A stretch of DNA of 47,852 nucleotides, taken from Desulfotomaculum copahuensis. GTDB lineage: Bacteria > Bacillota > Desulfotomaculia > Desulfotomaculales > Desulfovirgulaceae. Position 1 is the first letter of the stretch, and each line of letters starts with the position of its first letter. The notes under the pieces are model-generated. The model was not told the origin of the DNA and ran no database searches. It saw only the letters and a list, made by a program, of their open reading frames with translations. Shown here piece by piece: positions 1 through 8,480 of the stretch. Location of the stretch: contig NZ_LYVF01000171.1 of assembly GCF_001655685.1 (NCBI RefSeq), positions 1 to 47,852 on the forward strand. Reading direction: 5' to 3'. The translations under genes and the position numbers were made by a program.

Positions 1-94
1 GGCATCCGTCACCAAACACGGCCGTCCCGCAACCCGGCGCCGGGGGACGACCCGGGCTTTCCGGACGCAGGCGCGTGGCAGCACTGCATAAGTC

Positions 95-141
95 TTCACT
101 TTCCCGGCCCGGGATGACGGAGCATCCCCGGTCCGGGAAAA
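95..141. repeat. Long GC-rich hairpin downstream of the ferredoxin gene
   Basis: Arms at about 100-116 and 123-140 are nearly complementary (TTTCCCGG...CCGGGAAA with one or two mismatches) around a six-base loop. The hairpin sits about 50 bases past the ferredoxin stop on the minus strand but has no U-tract on its 3' side in either direction. It could act as an RNA stabiliser or an inefficient terminator. Confidence 0.4.
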
Positions 142-187
142 TAAAAATATTAATTTATCCTCTCCCTGAATAACCAGTCAACCCGTA

Positions 188-373
188 TTACTGTTCCTGC
201 AAAGTAACGGCACCGGTCGGGCAAACACTGACGCACGTTTCGCAGCCCAGGCACTCGTCAGGATTGGCCACCGTCGATTTGCCGTCTACCATTTCCAACA
301 CGCCGCCCGGACAGGAATCGGCGCATTCACCGCAACCCTCACATTTATCGGCGTCAACAGTAACGATATACAT
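188..373 (-). CDS. 2[4Fe-4S] ferredoxin
   Basis: This 61-residue protein is a small cytoplasmic electron carrier of the clostridial bacterial-type ferredoxin family. Two CxxCxxCxxxCP motifs are visible: C11, C14, C17 and C21 in the first half and C42, C45, C48 and C52 in the second, each expected to ligate part of two cubane clusters. The ATG start has a GGGAGGG ribosome binding site seven to eight bases upstream. It is divergent from dsrAB across a 1.2 kb gap. Ferredoxins near dsr genes are plausible electron donors for sulfite reduction, but that link is an inference from position; the fold and cluster type are secure from the cysteine spacing. Confidence 0.93.
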   Translation of the reverse strand: MYIVTVDADKCEGCGECADSCPGGVLEMVDGKSTVANPDECLGCETCVSVCPTGAVTLQEQ

Positions 374-716
374 TGTATTACCCTCCCTTGTTTAATCAAT
401 CCGGTTGTTCCGCTGCTGTCCGTCTTAGAAAGCGACCATGCCCCCTTTTGCCATAATACTTTGCTGCCATGGACAATGACCCCCGGCACTGCTTGAACCA
501 TCCTTCCACGGCATGATAAAACCCTGCGCCTCCATAATAATTGGTATACCCGAATTTAATAGCTTAATTTCGGGATAAATTCGGCGATTCCTGCTATAAA
601 GAAAATTTTTTGTAAAAGCAGGCACATTATCGTATTATTGCAATATGTGAATGCAAGTTGTTTTTTGCCGTTCTTTGTTTCATAAGCAAAAAATGAAGCG
701 GTTTTTATGCACAATT

Positions 717-733
717 TATGTTATAATAACATA
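717..733. promoter_or_regulatory. 17-bp perfect palindrome overlapping a -10-like element
   Basis: TATGTTAT-A-ATAACATA is a perfect inverted repeat around a single central A. It contains TATAAT at 722-727 in the plus direction; the matching -35 is poor. An operator over a promoter in the ferredoxin/dsr divergent region is the natural reading. The regulator is unknown; the half-site spacing does not fit the classical Rex site. Confidence 0.35.
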
Positions 734-930
734 GTGTCACCGGTTATGTCCATAGGGTCTCTTTCCCAGCTCCCCGGCGCATATTGTCCGCTTTGCGACA
801 TTTTTAACGGAATCCTGCCAGACGCTGTCAAAGACAACTATAAGGGCTTCCGGTTGTGATTGAGCGTCCAGGATCAGAAATCCGGCCGGTTTCTGTTATT
901 TTCCGGTTGATTATTCTCATGCAACTATGT

Positions 931-942
931 TACCATATGGTA
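931..942. promoter_or_regulatory. 12-bp palindrome TACCATATGGTA
   Basis: A perfect 12-bp palindrome lies in the non-coding stretch about 625 bases upstream of dsrA. It could be a dimeric regulator site, but chance occurrence is possible. Confidence 0.2.
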
Positions 943-1566
943 GAGATATGGGCGGGACTTTTAATGGCGCGATTCTGGCATAAACAAAGCGAAATGTGCT
1001 TTGATATTGCTTTTAACCGGGCCTCCCGTTCAGAGCGGCTTAATGTATCAAGTAGTGAAAATAAGTTCATGCGGCGGAAAATAAGCGATCAAGACCGGCG
1101 GCACTAGTTGTGCCTGCAAATATGGGGCATGGCCGGTTTGCGGGAAAATGAAAATTCCGGTAATATGTAAAAACGGGCGGTTGGGGAAACGGCTGGATTT
1201 GGGCATATGCAAGTATGTCCTTATTTGCCCTTACCGGACGGGTGTTATTGGCCGCCACCCTGCATAGCGAGAGCATGCCGCCGGTGCCGGGAAGCCCGGA
1301 TGAAATTGATGGACAACCTGTCGGTTGTTTAAATACTTTACAAATTGCGGCGAAAGTTACCCCTCCACCGGCCAAAAGGGTCTCCAGCACTTTGATTTTT
1401 GAAATGCCGGCAGATTAAAAAAGCCGCATGATACTTATGTGCTCATCAGGGCAGAAATGGGGTGGTTGGCGGGCCGGTCAAACGCAAAAAGCCAGTCGGC
1501 GGGTGTCGTTGTTTGTGGAGGTACAGGAGGCTTCATTTTTAGTCTAGTTCAAGGAGGCAAGGATAA

Positions 1567-2985
1567 ATGGCTTTTGAACCGAAGCGCGAAGAGAAAGCTT
1601 TGAAATATGAAGAGCTGCGCATTTACACCGACGAAGAGCTGAAGAACTATTCGGAAGAAGAGCTGAAAAATTTTAAAATCAAACATGAAACTCCCGCTTT
1701 GGATGAACTGGAGAAGGGCCCGTGGCCCAGTTTCGTCGCCGACGCCAAACGGGAGGCGCTGCACCGGAAAAAACTGGACGCCGACCGCATGATGACGGAC
1801 AAGGACGCGGTGGACGACCTGCTCGGTCAGCTGCAACTGTCCTTCGATCACGGCGAAACCCACTGGAAACACGGCGGCATCGTCGGCGTTTTCGGATACG
1901 GCGGCGGCATCATCGGCCGTTACTCCGACGTACCGGAAAAATTTCCCGCCGTGGCCCATTTCCACACCATCCGGGTCAACCAACCGGCCAGCAAATTTTA
2001 CAACACCGATTATCTGAGATCCCTCTGCGACCTGTGGGAGTACCGCGGCAGCGGCTTGATGAACCTGCACGGCTCCACCGGCGACATCATCCTGCTCGGC
2101 ACCACCACCGAACAGCTGGAACCAATCTTCAAGGATCTCACCCATGTAATGGATACCGATCTGGGCGGCTCCGGCTCCAACCTGCGCACGCCTTCCTGCT
2201 GCATCGGCAAGGCGCGCTGCGAATGGTCCTGCTACGATACACAGGCCATGTGCTATGAACTGACCCAGTATTACCAGGACGAACTGCACCGTCCGGCCTT
2301 CCCTTATAAATTCAAATTCAAATTCGACGGCTGCCCGAACGGCTGCGTGGCTTCCATCGCCCGCTCGGACATGTCTTTCATCGGCACATGGAAAGACGAA
2401 ATCAGAATTGACCAGGAAGCAGTCAAGGCTTATATGGCCGGTGATATCGTACCCAATGGCGGCGCCCACAAGGGCCGTGACTGGGGCAAATTCGACATCC
2501 GGAAGGAAGTCATCAACCTGTGCCCGACCAAATGCATGAGCCTGGAAGACGGCACACTCAAGATTGACAACGAAAACTGCACCCGCTGCATGCACTGCAT
2601 CAACGTAATGCCGCGGGCGTTAAAACCGGGTCTGGATACCGGCGTGAGCATCCTGTTCGGCGCCAAGGCGCCCATCCTGGAAGGCGCCCAGATGGCCACC
2701 CTGACCATCCCCTTCATGAAAGTGGAACCACCTTATGACAACCTGAAGGAACTGATTGAGAAGGTCTGGGAATTCTGGATGGAGGAAGGCAAGAACCGTG
2801 AACGCCTGGGCGAACTGATCCAGCGCTTCGGCCTGCCCAAGTTCCTGGAGGCAATTGGTGTGCCGCCAGCTCCGCAAATGGTCCGCGCCCCGCGCTCCAA
2901 CCCATACATCTTCTGGAAGGAAGAAGACGTACCGGGCGGCTGGGACCGCAAGATCGAAGACTACCGCAAGATTCACAAAAGATAG
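1567..2985 (+). CDS. dsrA: Dissimilatory sulfite reductase alpha subunit
   Basis: DsrA pairs with DsrB in the cytoplasmic alpha2beta2 siroheme enzyme that reduces sulfite in the last part of sulfate respiration, passing sulfur to DsrC. The 472-residue protein is somewhat longer than the roughly 437 residues usual in deltaproteobacterial DsrA, with a Lys/Glu-rich N-terminal extension of about 40 residues. Siroheme-[4Fe-4S] ligands appear as C212-x5-C218 and C256-x3-C260 (the latter in DGCPNGC). An inserted ferredoxin domain carries C319, C323, C338, C341 and C344. The ATG has AAGGAGG at 1551-1557, nine bases upstream. dsrB follows after 12 bases. Identity is secure. Confidence 0.98.
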   Translation: MAFEPKREEKALKYEELRIYTDEELKNYSEEELKNFKIKHETPALDELEKGPWPSFVADAKREALHRKKLDADRMMTDKDAVDDLLGQLQLSFDHGETHWKHGGIVGVFGYGGGIIGRYSDVPEKFPAVAHFHTIRVNQPASKFYNTDYLRSLCDLWEYRGSGLMNLHGSTGDIILLGTTTEQLEPIFKDLTHVMDTDLGGSGSNLRTPSCCIGKARCEWSCYDTQAMCYELTQYYQDELHRPAFPYKFKFKFDGCPNGCVASIARSDMSFIGTWKDEIRIDQEAVKAYMAGDIVPNGGAHKGRDWGKFDIRKEVINLCPTKCMSLEDGTLKIDNENCTRCMHCINVMPRALKPGLDTGVSILFGAKAPILEGAQMATLTIPFMKVEPPYDNLKELIEKVWEFWMEEGKNRERLGELIQRFGLPKFLEAIGVPPAPQMVRAPRSNPYIFWKEEDVPGGWDRKIEDYRKIHKR

Positions 2986-2997
2986 GGGGTAACCGAA

Positions 2998-4185
2998 ATG
3001 GGATTAAGCTTGGGCAAAAACGGGCAATATAATCCGGACAAACCGACTGAAGACAGAATAACCGATATCGGACCGCGGCATTTCTGGCAGTATTTCCCGC
3101 CCGCGATCCAGAAAAACTACGGCAAATGGGATCATCATGAAATTCTCGAGCCGGGCATCCTGGTACACGTATCGGAAACCGGGGACAAGGTGTTCACCGT
3201 GCGCTGCGGCGGCTGCCGTTTCATGACGGTGGAAAACGTGCGGGAGATCTGTGACATCGCCGACAAGTACTGCAACGGTTTTGTCCGTTTCACCACCCGC
3301 AATAACATCGAGTTCATAGTGGACAGCCCGGAAAAACTGGAAGCACTGAAGAACGACCTGTTAAGCCGCAAACATGTCTCCGGCAGCTACAAGTTCCCGA
3401 TCGGCGGCACCGGCGCCGGCGTGACCAACATCGTGCACACCCAGGGCTATATTCACTGCCACACCCCGGCCACGGACGCCTCCTCCATGGTCAAATCGGT
3501 CATGGACAGCCTGTTCGATTACTTCACCGGTATGACCCTGCCCGCCCAGGTGCGCGTGTCCATGGCCTGCTGCCTGAACATGTGCGGCGCGGTGCACTGC
3601 TCGGATATCGCCCTGCTGGGCTATCACCGGAAACCGCCGGTAATCGACCATGAATACATCGACGCGCTGTGCGAACTGCCGCTGGTCATCGCCGCCTGCC
3701 CGGTGGGCGCCATTTCACCCGCCAAAACCGAAAGCGGCAAGAAAACGGTCAAGATTAAAGAAGAACGCTGCATGTTCTGCGGCAACTGTTACACCATGTG
3801 CCAGGCGGTGCCCCTTTCCGACAAGCTCGGCGACGGTGTGACCATCCTGGCCGGCGGCAAACTGTCCAACCGGATCAGCGAACCCAAGTTTTCCAAGGTG
3901 GTTGTTCCCTGGCTGCCGAACAACTTCCCGCGGTTCCCGGAAGTGGTTGAACACGTGAAGAAAATTATTGAGGCTTATGCCGCCAATGCCAATAAATATG
4001 AGAGAATCGGAGACTGGGCGGAGAGAATCGGTTGGGAAAAATTCTTTGAAAAATGCGGCCTGCCTTTCACCGAACATCTGATTGACGATTACCGTCTGGC
4101 TTATGACACCTTCCGGACCAGCACCCAGTTCAAGTACACCGAGGCTGCCTGGGCGGTTTCCAAATCGGTGGGAGGGATTGACTAG
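2998..4185 (+). CDS. dsrB: Dissimilatory sulfite reductase beta subunit
   Basis: This 395-residue subunit carries the catalytically active siroheme in the DsrAB heterotetramer. The N-terminal half has the sulfite reductase ferredoxin-like half domain; siroheme/cluster cysteines are visible at C154 (HCHTP), C191/C192 and C196 (ACCLNMC). A ferredoxin domain follows, with C234 (AACPVG), C258, C261, C264 and C268 ([13 protein letters not shown]). Its start is 12 bases after the dsrA stop with GGGGG before ATG, so the two are translated from one message, as in all known sulfate reducers. Identity is secure. Confidence 0.98.
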   Translation: MGLSLGKNGQYNPDKPTEDRITDIGPRHFWQYFPPAIQKNYGKWDHHEILEPGILVHVSETGDKVFTVRCGGCRFMTVENVREICDIADKYCNGFVRFTTRNNIEFIVDSPEKLEALKNDLLSRKHVSGSYKFPIGGTGAGVTNIVHTQGYIHCHTPATDASSMVKSVMDSLFDYFTGMTLPAQVRVSMACCLNMCGAVHCSDIALLGYHRKPPVIDHEYIDALCELPLVIAACPVGAISPAKTESGKKTVKIKEERCMFCGNCYTMCQAVPLSDKLGDGVTILAGGKLSNRISEPKFSKVVVPWLPNNFPRFPEVVEHVKKIIEAYAANANKYERIGDWAERIGWEKFFEKCGLPFTEHLIDDYRLAYDTFRTSTQFKYTEAAWAVSKSVGGID

Positions 4186-4217
4186 GCCTGCTGTGTTAAA
4201 ATAAGGAGGGCTCCTGG

Positions 4218-4445
4218 ATGGACGAAATCAAACAGGCAATTTTGGAATTTGCGGAGGAAAGCAAGAAGAGCAAGTTCTACTTCAAGGACATGGAAAAAGC
4301 CGTGCAGAAGAAGATCCCCGACGCCAAGGCGCGGGAGATCAAGAAGGCGGCCACCGATCTGGTCAATGCAGGAACACTGATCTATTACTCCACCGGCAGT
4401 TCCACCATGTACGGTCTGAAGGGCAAGGGAATCACCGAAGACTAG
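4218..4445 (+). CDS. dsrD: DsrD, winged-helix activator of sulfite reductase
   Basis: This 75-residue, Lys/Glu-rich protein matches DsrD in length (78 in Desulfovibrio) and position, directly after dsrB. The family has a winged-helix fold; although first suspected to bind DNA, it has been reported to act as an allosteric activator of DsrAB. A strong AAGGAGG (4202-4208) precedes the ATG by about nine bases. A terminator follows 28 bases after the stop, closing the dsrABD unit. DsrD marks reductive rather than oxidative dsr systems, supporting sulfate or sulfite respiration. Confidence 0.95.
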   Translation: MDEIKQAILEFAEESKKSKFYFKDMEKAVQKKIPDAKAREIKKAATDLVNAGTLIYYSTGSSTMYGLKGKGITED

Positions 4446-4472
4446 CGTGCCGCTGTAAAACAAATAGCATGA

Positions 4473-4508
4473 AAAGAGGTTGCCGTCCCCCGATGGCAGC
4501 CTCTTTTG
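4473..4508 (+). terminator. Rho-independent terminator of dsrABD
   Basis: AAAGAGGTTGCC (4473-4484) pairs with GGCAGCCTCTTT (4495-4506) with one G-U pair and a ten-base loop, followed by a short T run. It ends the dsr operon and rules out a TPR start at 4469, which lies inside the stem. Confidence 0.8.
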
Positions 4509-4543
4509 GCCGCAATTCAAAAGGCGGGGAAAGGGCGGTGCAC

Positions 4544-5167
4544 ATGAAGAATCCTCAGGATGCCGAAGATTTCATCGCGGAACACAAAAACGCCGCGGAA
4601 ACCCCCGGCGAATGCGCCAGCGTACAATACAACCGGGGTGTTTCATTAATGAAGCAGGGGCGTTACAACGAAGCAATCGCGGCTTTTGAAAGCGCCATTG
4701 CCGACAGCGGCCGGATGTTTGAGGCCTGCGTCAATCTGGGCTATATTTATTTCAAGCTGGGCGACCTGGAAAAGGTGGCCGCATGCAATCAAAGGGCGGT
4801 TGAAATTGAACCGCGTTATGCCCGGGGATACGCCAACCTGGGTTTTGCCTACCTGCAGATGGCCAGGACGGACGAAGCGATCGCCGCCCTGGAAAAGGCA
4901 ATCGCGCTGAACCCGCAAATAGCCCAGGCCTGGAGCAACCTGGTCAACGCCTATATCCAAAACGGCCAACTGGACAAGGCAATTGAAACGGGGCATAAAC
5001 TGCTCGCCCTGGCTCCTGATTTCGCCCTCGGCCACAACAACCTGGCCTACGCCTATTTTCTGAAAGAAGATTTCAGCCGGGCGGTGGAGCACATCGACCG
5101 GGCCGCTGCACTGGGATTTGCGGTGCACCCCGAATTTCTGCAAGCGCTGGAACCCCACCGGAGCTAA
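4544..5167 (+). CDS. TPR-repeat protein next to dsrABD
   Basis: This 207-residue cytoplasmic protein is built from about five tetratricopeptide repeats, each a helix pair with the typical N/G-Y-x-x-A and A-x-x-x-Y pattern (for example NRGVSLMKQGRYNEAIAAFE, then units starting LGYIYFKLGD, LGFAYLQMAR and LVNAYIQNGQ). TPR proteins are scaffolds for protein partners; no catalytic domain is present. The frame is open further upstream, but the dsr terminator covers that part, so I chose ATG 4544, preceded by a purine-rich GGCGGGGAAAGG. It lies downstream of dsrD in the same direction and may be read by leak-through. A role in assembly of Dsr or partner enzymes is only a guess. Confidence 0.85.
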   Translation: MKNPQDAEDFIAEHKNAAETPGECASVQYNRGVSLMKQGRYNEAIAAFESAIADSGRMFEACVNLGYIYFKLGDLEKVAACNQRAVEIEPRYARGYANLGFAYLQMARTDEAIAALEKAIALNPQIAQAWSNLVNAYIQNGQLDKAIETGHKLLALAPDFALGHNNLAYAYFLKEDFSRAVEHIDRAAALGFAVHPEFLQALEPHRS

Positions 5168-5241
5168 AAACGATCTATGAACACCACCGGACAACATTTT
5201 GGTGCGCCGGCACACATCCCTGCCCGGCGGTCTTGATTAAG

Positions 5242-5313
5242 TCCTTTCCCGGGGTGGTGGACGTGCCCCGCCGCTGCAACGCTCCGGACCGGCGCCACCA
5301 CCCCGGGAAAGGA
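5242..5313. terminator. 19-bp perfect inverted repeat between converging genes
   Basis: Left arm 5242-5260 (TCCTTTCCCGGGGTGGTGG) and right arm 5295-5313 are perfect reverse complements separated by 34 bases. The hairpin lies between the TPR gene (plus) and the 391-residue gene (minus), starting ten bases after the stop of the latter. It would block read-through from both sides, although no U-tract is present. An imperfect remnant of a mobile repeat is the alternative. Confidence 0.55.
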
Positions 5314-5322
5314 AGCCCGCAT

Positions 5323-6498
5323 TCACCCCGCCCGGCCGTCGCGGACATCCGGCCGGGGATCAAAATCCTGCAGGACGTCGTGCAACTGGCCGGCATGCTT
5401 GTCCAGGTTGCTTTCGATCAGGGCCAGGTCGGCCGGATCCTCCCGCCGGTAATATGCCGGCAGGGAATACAGGATGTTTTTTAATTCATCCCGGCCGAAG
5501 GATTTGAGCAATGACCATATTTCTTCCACCCGACCCGGGCTGCAGCCACCCGTTTTCTCTTTTTCCCGCCAGGCGGCAAAAAACCCCTCCACCACGGCCG
5601 GCAGGCACGCGGCCTGCGCCCAGGCCGCGTCCCCAACTCCGTTGTACTTGTCCAGGCGCATCTGTACGGTTAGATTGATGAAAAAATAAACCAGAGCGAT
5701 AAATGAATTGCTTTTTTGGGCTTTGGGAAAGGTCAGCACCGGTCCGTATTTACGGGCCGTGATCAGCTTGACGTCAACTTCTCCGCCGGTCCGCACAACA
5801 AAGTCGCCGGCGGCATGGTGCCAGGGGTAGATCTCACTGTAATCCGCCGGGTTATAGTAAAGGGTAAGTATTTGGGACGCCTTTTGGTAAATGGCGTAAC
5901 TTTCCGCGGCGGAGGCCGGGCGGTAGCCGTTTTTTACATCCCAGATCTCAATGTTTTGCTCACCACCCTGACGGGTCAGGTGCCACTCGTGATAACCATC
6001 AAACCAGCCGCTCAAAAACATGGTCGCCGGCACGCCGCCGTTATCCAGACGGAGGTTGACTTCATCCAGCACATAGACCGGCGGTAAATATGGGAGATTA
6101 AACATTTTATTCAAATTTCCCAAAACATTGAACTCATGCTTCATCCATGCCCGGCCTCGCGGGGAAACGGCCGTGCTGACGGTAAATTTTGCTTCCGTAC
6201 CCCCGGATAGTACTTCCACGCAAGAAATGTGGTAAAAGGCGCCGTGTTTTTCACTGCGGATGATCATTTGCTCTATTTCCGCCGGCGGGAGACCGCGGCC
6301 GGCTTTTTGACCGGTCAGGGCGGCCAGTGTGCAGGCATGCCGGCGCAAAAAATGCTCCACGCCATGAAAATAGTCGCCCCAGGAAAGGCTGGCGTGATTT
6401 TGTCCGGATGCATCCAAAAACGGCTGATTCAAATCCACCCCGGCCAACTCGCCCCCGGCAGCGACAATGACATACCTGACCCCGGGTTTTTGTTTCAT
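5323..6498 (-). CDS. Conserved protein of unknown function, 391 residues
   Basis: I do not recognise a named family with confidence. The protein is soluble-looking, mixed alpha/beta in the first 250 residues (motifs such as FLSGWFDGYHEWHLT, EIWDVKNG and PWHHAAGDFVVR) and helical towards the C-terminus. There is no signal peptide, TM segment or cysteine cluster. The spaced D/H/W residues around WHHAAGDF faintly recall phosphotransferase-type active sites, but I see no diagnostic loop. Its ATG overlaps the stop of the upstream HEAT gene by four bases (ATGA), so the two are translationally coupled and probably act together. Its position beside dsrABD suggests, but does not prove, a link to sulfate respiration. 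Confidence 0.75.
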   Translation of the reverse strand: MKQKPGVRYVIVAAGGELAGVDLNQPFLDASGQNHASLSWGDYFHGVEHFLRRHACTLAALTGQKAGRGLPPAEIEQMIIRSEKHGAFYHISCVEVLSGGTEAKFTVSTAVSPRGRAWMKHEFNVLGNLNKMFNLPYLPPVYVLDEVNLRLDNGGVPATMFLSGWFDGYHEWHLTRQGGEQNIEIWDVKNGYRPASAAESYAIYQKASQILTLYYNPADYSEIYPWHHAAGDFVVRTGGEVDVKLITARKYGPVLTFPKAQKSNSFIALVYFFINLTVQMRLDKYNGVGDAAWAQAACLPAVVEGFFAAWREKEKTGGCSPGRVEEIWSLLKSFGRDELKNILYSLPAYYRREDPADLALIESNLDKHAGQLHDVLQDFDPRPDVRDGRAG

Positions 6499-7601
6499 AT
6501 TTTCTCCAGCGCCTCCCGGGCCAGCCGGCCCACTGTTTTCTTTTCCATCCGGCCGTGCTGATAAAAGTTTATTTCCTGTTCGTCAGCGCAAAGTTGTTTT
6601 AATTTCTCCCCGGCCGCGGCGGACTTCAGGCTGCCCAGAATCCAGGCCGCACAGGCCCTGTTTTCCGGATTGGGATCGTCCAGACAGGCGATGAAGCCAT
6701 AGACCGGCTTTTGTATCAACCGCGGGTTGACGGCGGCAATTTTACCGATCGCCGCCAGCGCCCGCGGCCGCAGTGCCTCATCCGCCAGGTACTGGTACAG
6801 GACGGGGATATAACCGGCATACAGCTGCGCCGCACGGCTGATAATTTCCCCCAGGGCGTCCACCGCCCCCCAACTGGAGGCGGCGCTGTCCGCCACGGAT
6901 TCGCTCAAGCCCTGCAAAAGCCTGGTCACGGTTTGCGGTTCCTTTCGCGCCACAACCGCGCAAACCAGGCCCATTATCTCCGCCGCGCGCAGGCGGAGCA
7001 GTTCATCGCCGGCATAGAGCAGGCGCTGCAGATGCCGGAGCAGTTTTTTATCCCGCCCGGCCCGGGCAAGCAGTTCCGCCGTCCGGTATTCTGCCACCAG
7101 CACCTGAACCGCCTGTTTGCTCAAGGGGGCGGGCGAAGACGCGCCGTTTTCCGCGTTGGCGGAGCCGGCCGGCACAAAACGGGCTTCGCCGGCTTTTTTT
7201 AGTTTTTCCTTTACTCCCCGGGCGGTCACTTCCCGGATGTCGTCGTGCAGCCTGATCAGGTAAAGAGCGCCGGCTATCCGCCGGCCTTCATAAAATCCGC
7301 CCGGAATGATTTGATTCGTCTCCAGGTCATACTTTTCAATCAACGATTCCCGGTAATCTTCTTCCGGCAGCAGGCCCCAGGCCAGATCCCAGTCCATATT
7401 GCAGGCAAAGACCAGCGCCTCCTCAAAAGCGGCGCCCAGGTTATGCCCGGTGGCGTCATAGGCGTAGACGGCGCCGCAGGCACAGGAACCGACCGGCATG
7501 TCCCCCGGCCGGCGGGCGGCCATTTCCCGCGGCCGCTCCAGGAGCAGGCCGCAGAAGGGACAGGCCGGCTTTTGGGTCAACTCCCTCTTCTGTTCATTCA
7601 T
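6495..7601 (-). CDS. Zinc-ribbon plus HEAT-repeat protein
   Basis: This 368-residue protein opens with a zinc-ribbon-like module (CPFC at about 15-18 and CACG at about 40-43), passes through a mixed region with acidic patches, and ends with about five HEAT-like helical repeats from residue 170 onward (units such as LRLRAAEIMGLVCAV, RPRALAAIGKIAAVNP and NRACAAWILGSLKSAA). The repeats resemble the separate HEAT protein at 8481-9131, including the C-terminal segment with Y..G..EKKTV, suggesting paralogues. HEAT arrays bind proteins or act in lyase-like chaperones; no enzymatic site is evident. The start overlaps nothing upstream; the stop overlaps the next gene by four bases. Confidence 0.8.
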   Translation of the reverse strand: MNEQKRELTQKPACPFCGLLLERPREMAARRPGDMPVGSCACGAVYAYDATGHNLGAAFEEALVFACNMDWDLAWGLLPEEDYRESLIEKYDLETNQIIPGGFYEGRRIAGALYLIRLHDDIREVTARGVKEKLKKAGEARFVPAGSANAENGASSPAPLSKQAVQVLVAEYRTAELLARAGRDKKLLRHLQRLLYAGDELLRLRAAEIMGLVCAVVARKEPQTVTRLLQGLSESVADSAASSWGAVDALGEIISRAAQLYAGYIPVLYQYLADEALRPRALAAIGKIAAVNPRLIQKPVYGFIACLDDPNPENRACAAWILGSLKSAAAGEKLKQLCADEQEINFYQHGRMEKKTVGRLAREALEKI

Positions 7602-7622
7602 GGTGAAGGGGAACCATCTCCC

Positions 7623-7847
7623 TTAAGCATCGTACTCAAAATCTATGATGTCAAATTCAGCGCGGAATGACTTGAAGCGGACCACCCAGTGTTTATATTT
7701 ATCCCCGGCAAAGGCACAGTTCAAATTGCCCGTCCGCGCGTACCAGCGGCGCAGCTTGGGCGCCACCTCCCGGGCGAAGACTTCCCGGATGTAATCCTTG
7801 TCCTCTTCGGTCAGCTCGTGCCGTCCGGCTTTCAACTCATCTTGCAT
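7623..7847 (-). CDS. Small conserved-looking protein, 74 residues
   Basis: A 74-residue hydrophilic protein with an acidic N-terminal helix and an aromatic, beta-rich second half (RRWYARTGNLNCAFAGDKYK, then a stretch ending in DIIDFEYDA). There is one cysteine, no signal and no TM. I do not recognise it. It is seven bases downstream of the FmdB-like gene and 21 bases upstream of the zinc-ribbon/HEAT gene, so it is almost certainly in the same message. Good codon pattern and tight packing support it as a real gene. Confidence 0.7.
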   Translation of the reverse strand: MQDELKAGRHELTEEDKDYIREVFAREVAPKLRRWYARTGNLNCAFAGDKYKHWVVRFKSFRAEFDIIDFEYDA

Positions 7848-7853
7848 TTTCGC

Positions 7854-8099
7854 TCACTTGCCCGGACCGGGAATGTCCAGGGTCATGCAATTGCTGCCGG
7901 AGCCGCAGGATTTGGTGGTCAATTTCGGCTTCGGCGTGCCTTTACCGGTGCCGATCACATAATTGGTCCGGCTGATCACCCTTTCCAGTTCCCGGGAGCG
8001 GCAATCCGGACATTCCAGCTCCACTTTTTCGTCCGCACTTTTAAACAGCTTTTCAAACAACTTGCCGCACTGGACACAGCGAAATTCAAAAATAGGCAT
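7854..8099 (-). CDS. FmdB-family zinc-ribbon protein
   Basis: This 81-residue protein begins MPIFEFRC, the signature opening of the FmdB zinc-ribbon family, with CxxC pairs at C8/C11 and at about C31/C34 that should bind one zinc. The C-terminal tail is basic and Gly/Ser/Cys-rich (KSCGSGSNC), as is common in this family. FmdB was named as a putative regulator of formamidase/amidase genes, but its function is poorly defined. It is the first gene of a leftward four-gene set with an AGGAGG ribosome binding site directly before the ATG. Confidence 0.88.
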   Translation of the reverse strand: MPIFEFRCVQCGKLFEKLFKSADEKVELECPDCRSRELERVISRTNYVIGTGKGTPKPKLTTKSCGSGSNCMTLDIPGPGK

Positions 8100-8480
8100 G
8101 ATTTTTCCTCCTCAAACCCTGACCGGATGGTACCGGATATAACCCCGCCGTCTTTGCGTAGCGGGCGAAAACGGGCACTCCTTTTGAAGTGTAACACGTA
8201 CACAGCTGCCGGGAAAGCCCGCGCACCGGCCCGGAACCTGTTTTGACCGGCCGGTTCCAGATCATTATTTTATCACCAACCGGGGGGCGCTGCAAACAAC
8301 CACCGGGAAAAAAGGGCGCCGGCGCATCTTTTACCGTTGCGGCCCGCCCGTCGAAAAAGCGGACATGCGCACCGGGCCGGAAAGAACGGCCCCGTCCCCG
8401 ACCGGAAAAAAAGAATGGCTTTGACCTTTTCACCCCGCCGGTATAAAATTCTTGGAGAAAAGAACAAAGAGGTGATTACC
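8100..8480. other. Divergent intergenic region
   Basis: The region separates the leftward FmdB set from the rightward HEAT gene. It holds the promoter at 8421-8449. Open frames through it lack ribosome binding sites and family features, and I see no RNA gene. Confidence 0.5.
8421..8449 (+). promoter_or_regulatory. Sigma-A promoter for the HEAT gene
   Basis: TTGACC (8421-8426), a 17-base spacer and TAAAAT (8444-8449) lie 31 bases before the start at 8481, giving a short leader with GAGGTGAT as ribosome binding site. Confidence 0.6.

Larger units (their letters stand above)
374..1566. other. 1.2 kb region without a convincing gene, upstream of dsrA
   Basis: Open frames here (for example 856-1107 plus and 425-625 minus) have biased, unfamiliar translations and no good ribosome binding sites, so I do not call genes. 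The stretch is more AT-rich than its flanks around 540-740. It holds an inverted repeat CCGAATTTA/TAAATTCGG (550-558, 576-584), a 17-bp palindrome over a TATAAT (717-733) and a second palindrome TACCATATGGTA (931-942). It is probably control DNA for the divergent ferredoxin and dsr transcripts, perhaps with a long dsr leader or a decayed gene. Confidence 0.5.

Noticed and set aside
856-1107. 83-codon gene upstream of dsrA
   Set aside because: No ribosome binding site and an unfamiliar, poorly biased sequence; more likely control DNA.
1549-2595. 348-codon open frame antisense to dsrA
   Set aside because: It is a shadow of dsrA: GC-rich coding DNA leaves the opposite strand open. The translation shows no family features.
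4469-4543. Longer N-terminus for the TPR gene
   Set aside because: The extension lies within the dsr terminator stem and is not TPR-like.
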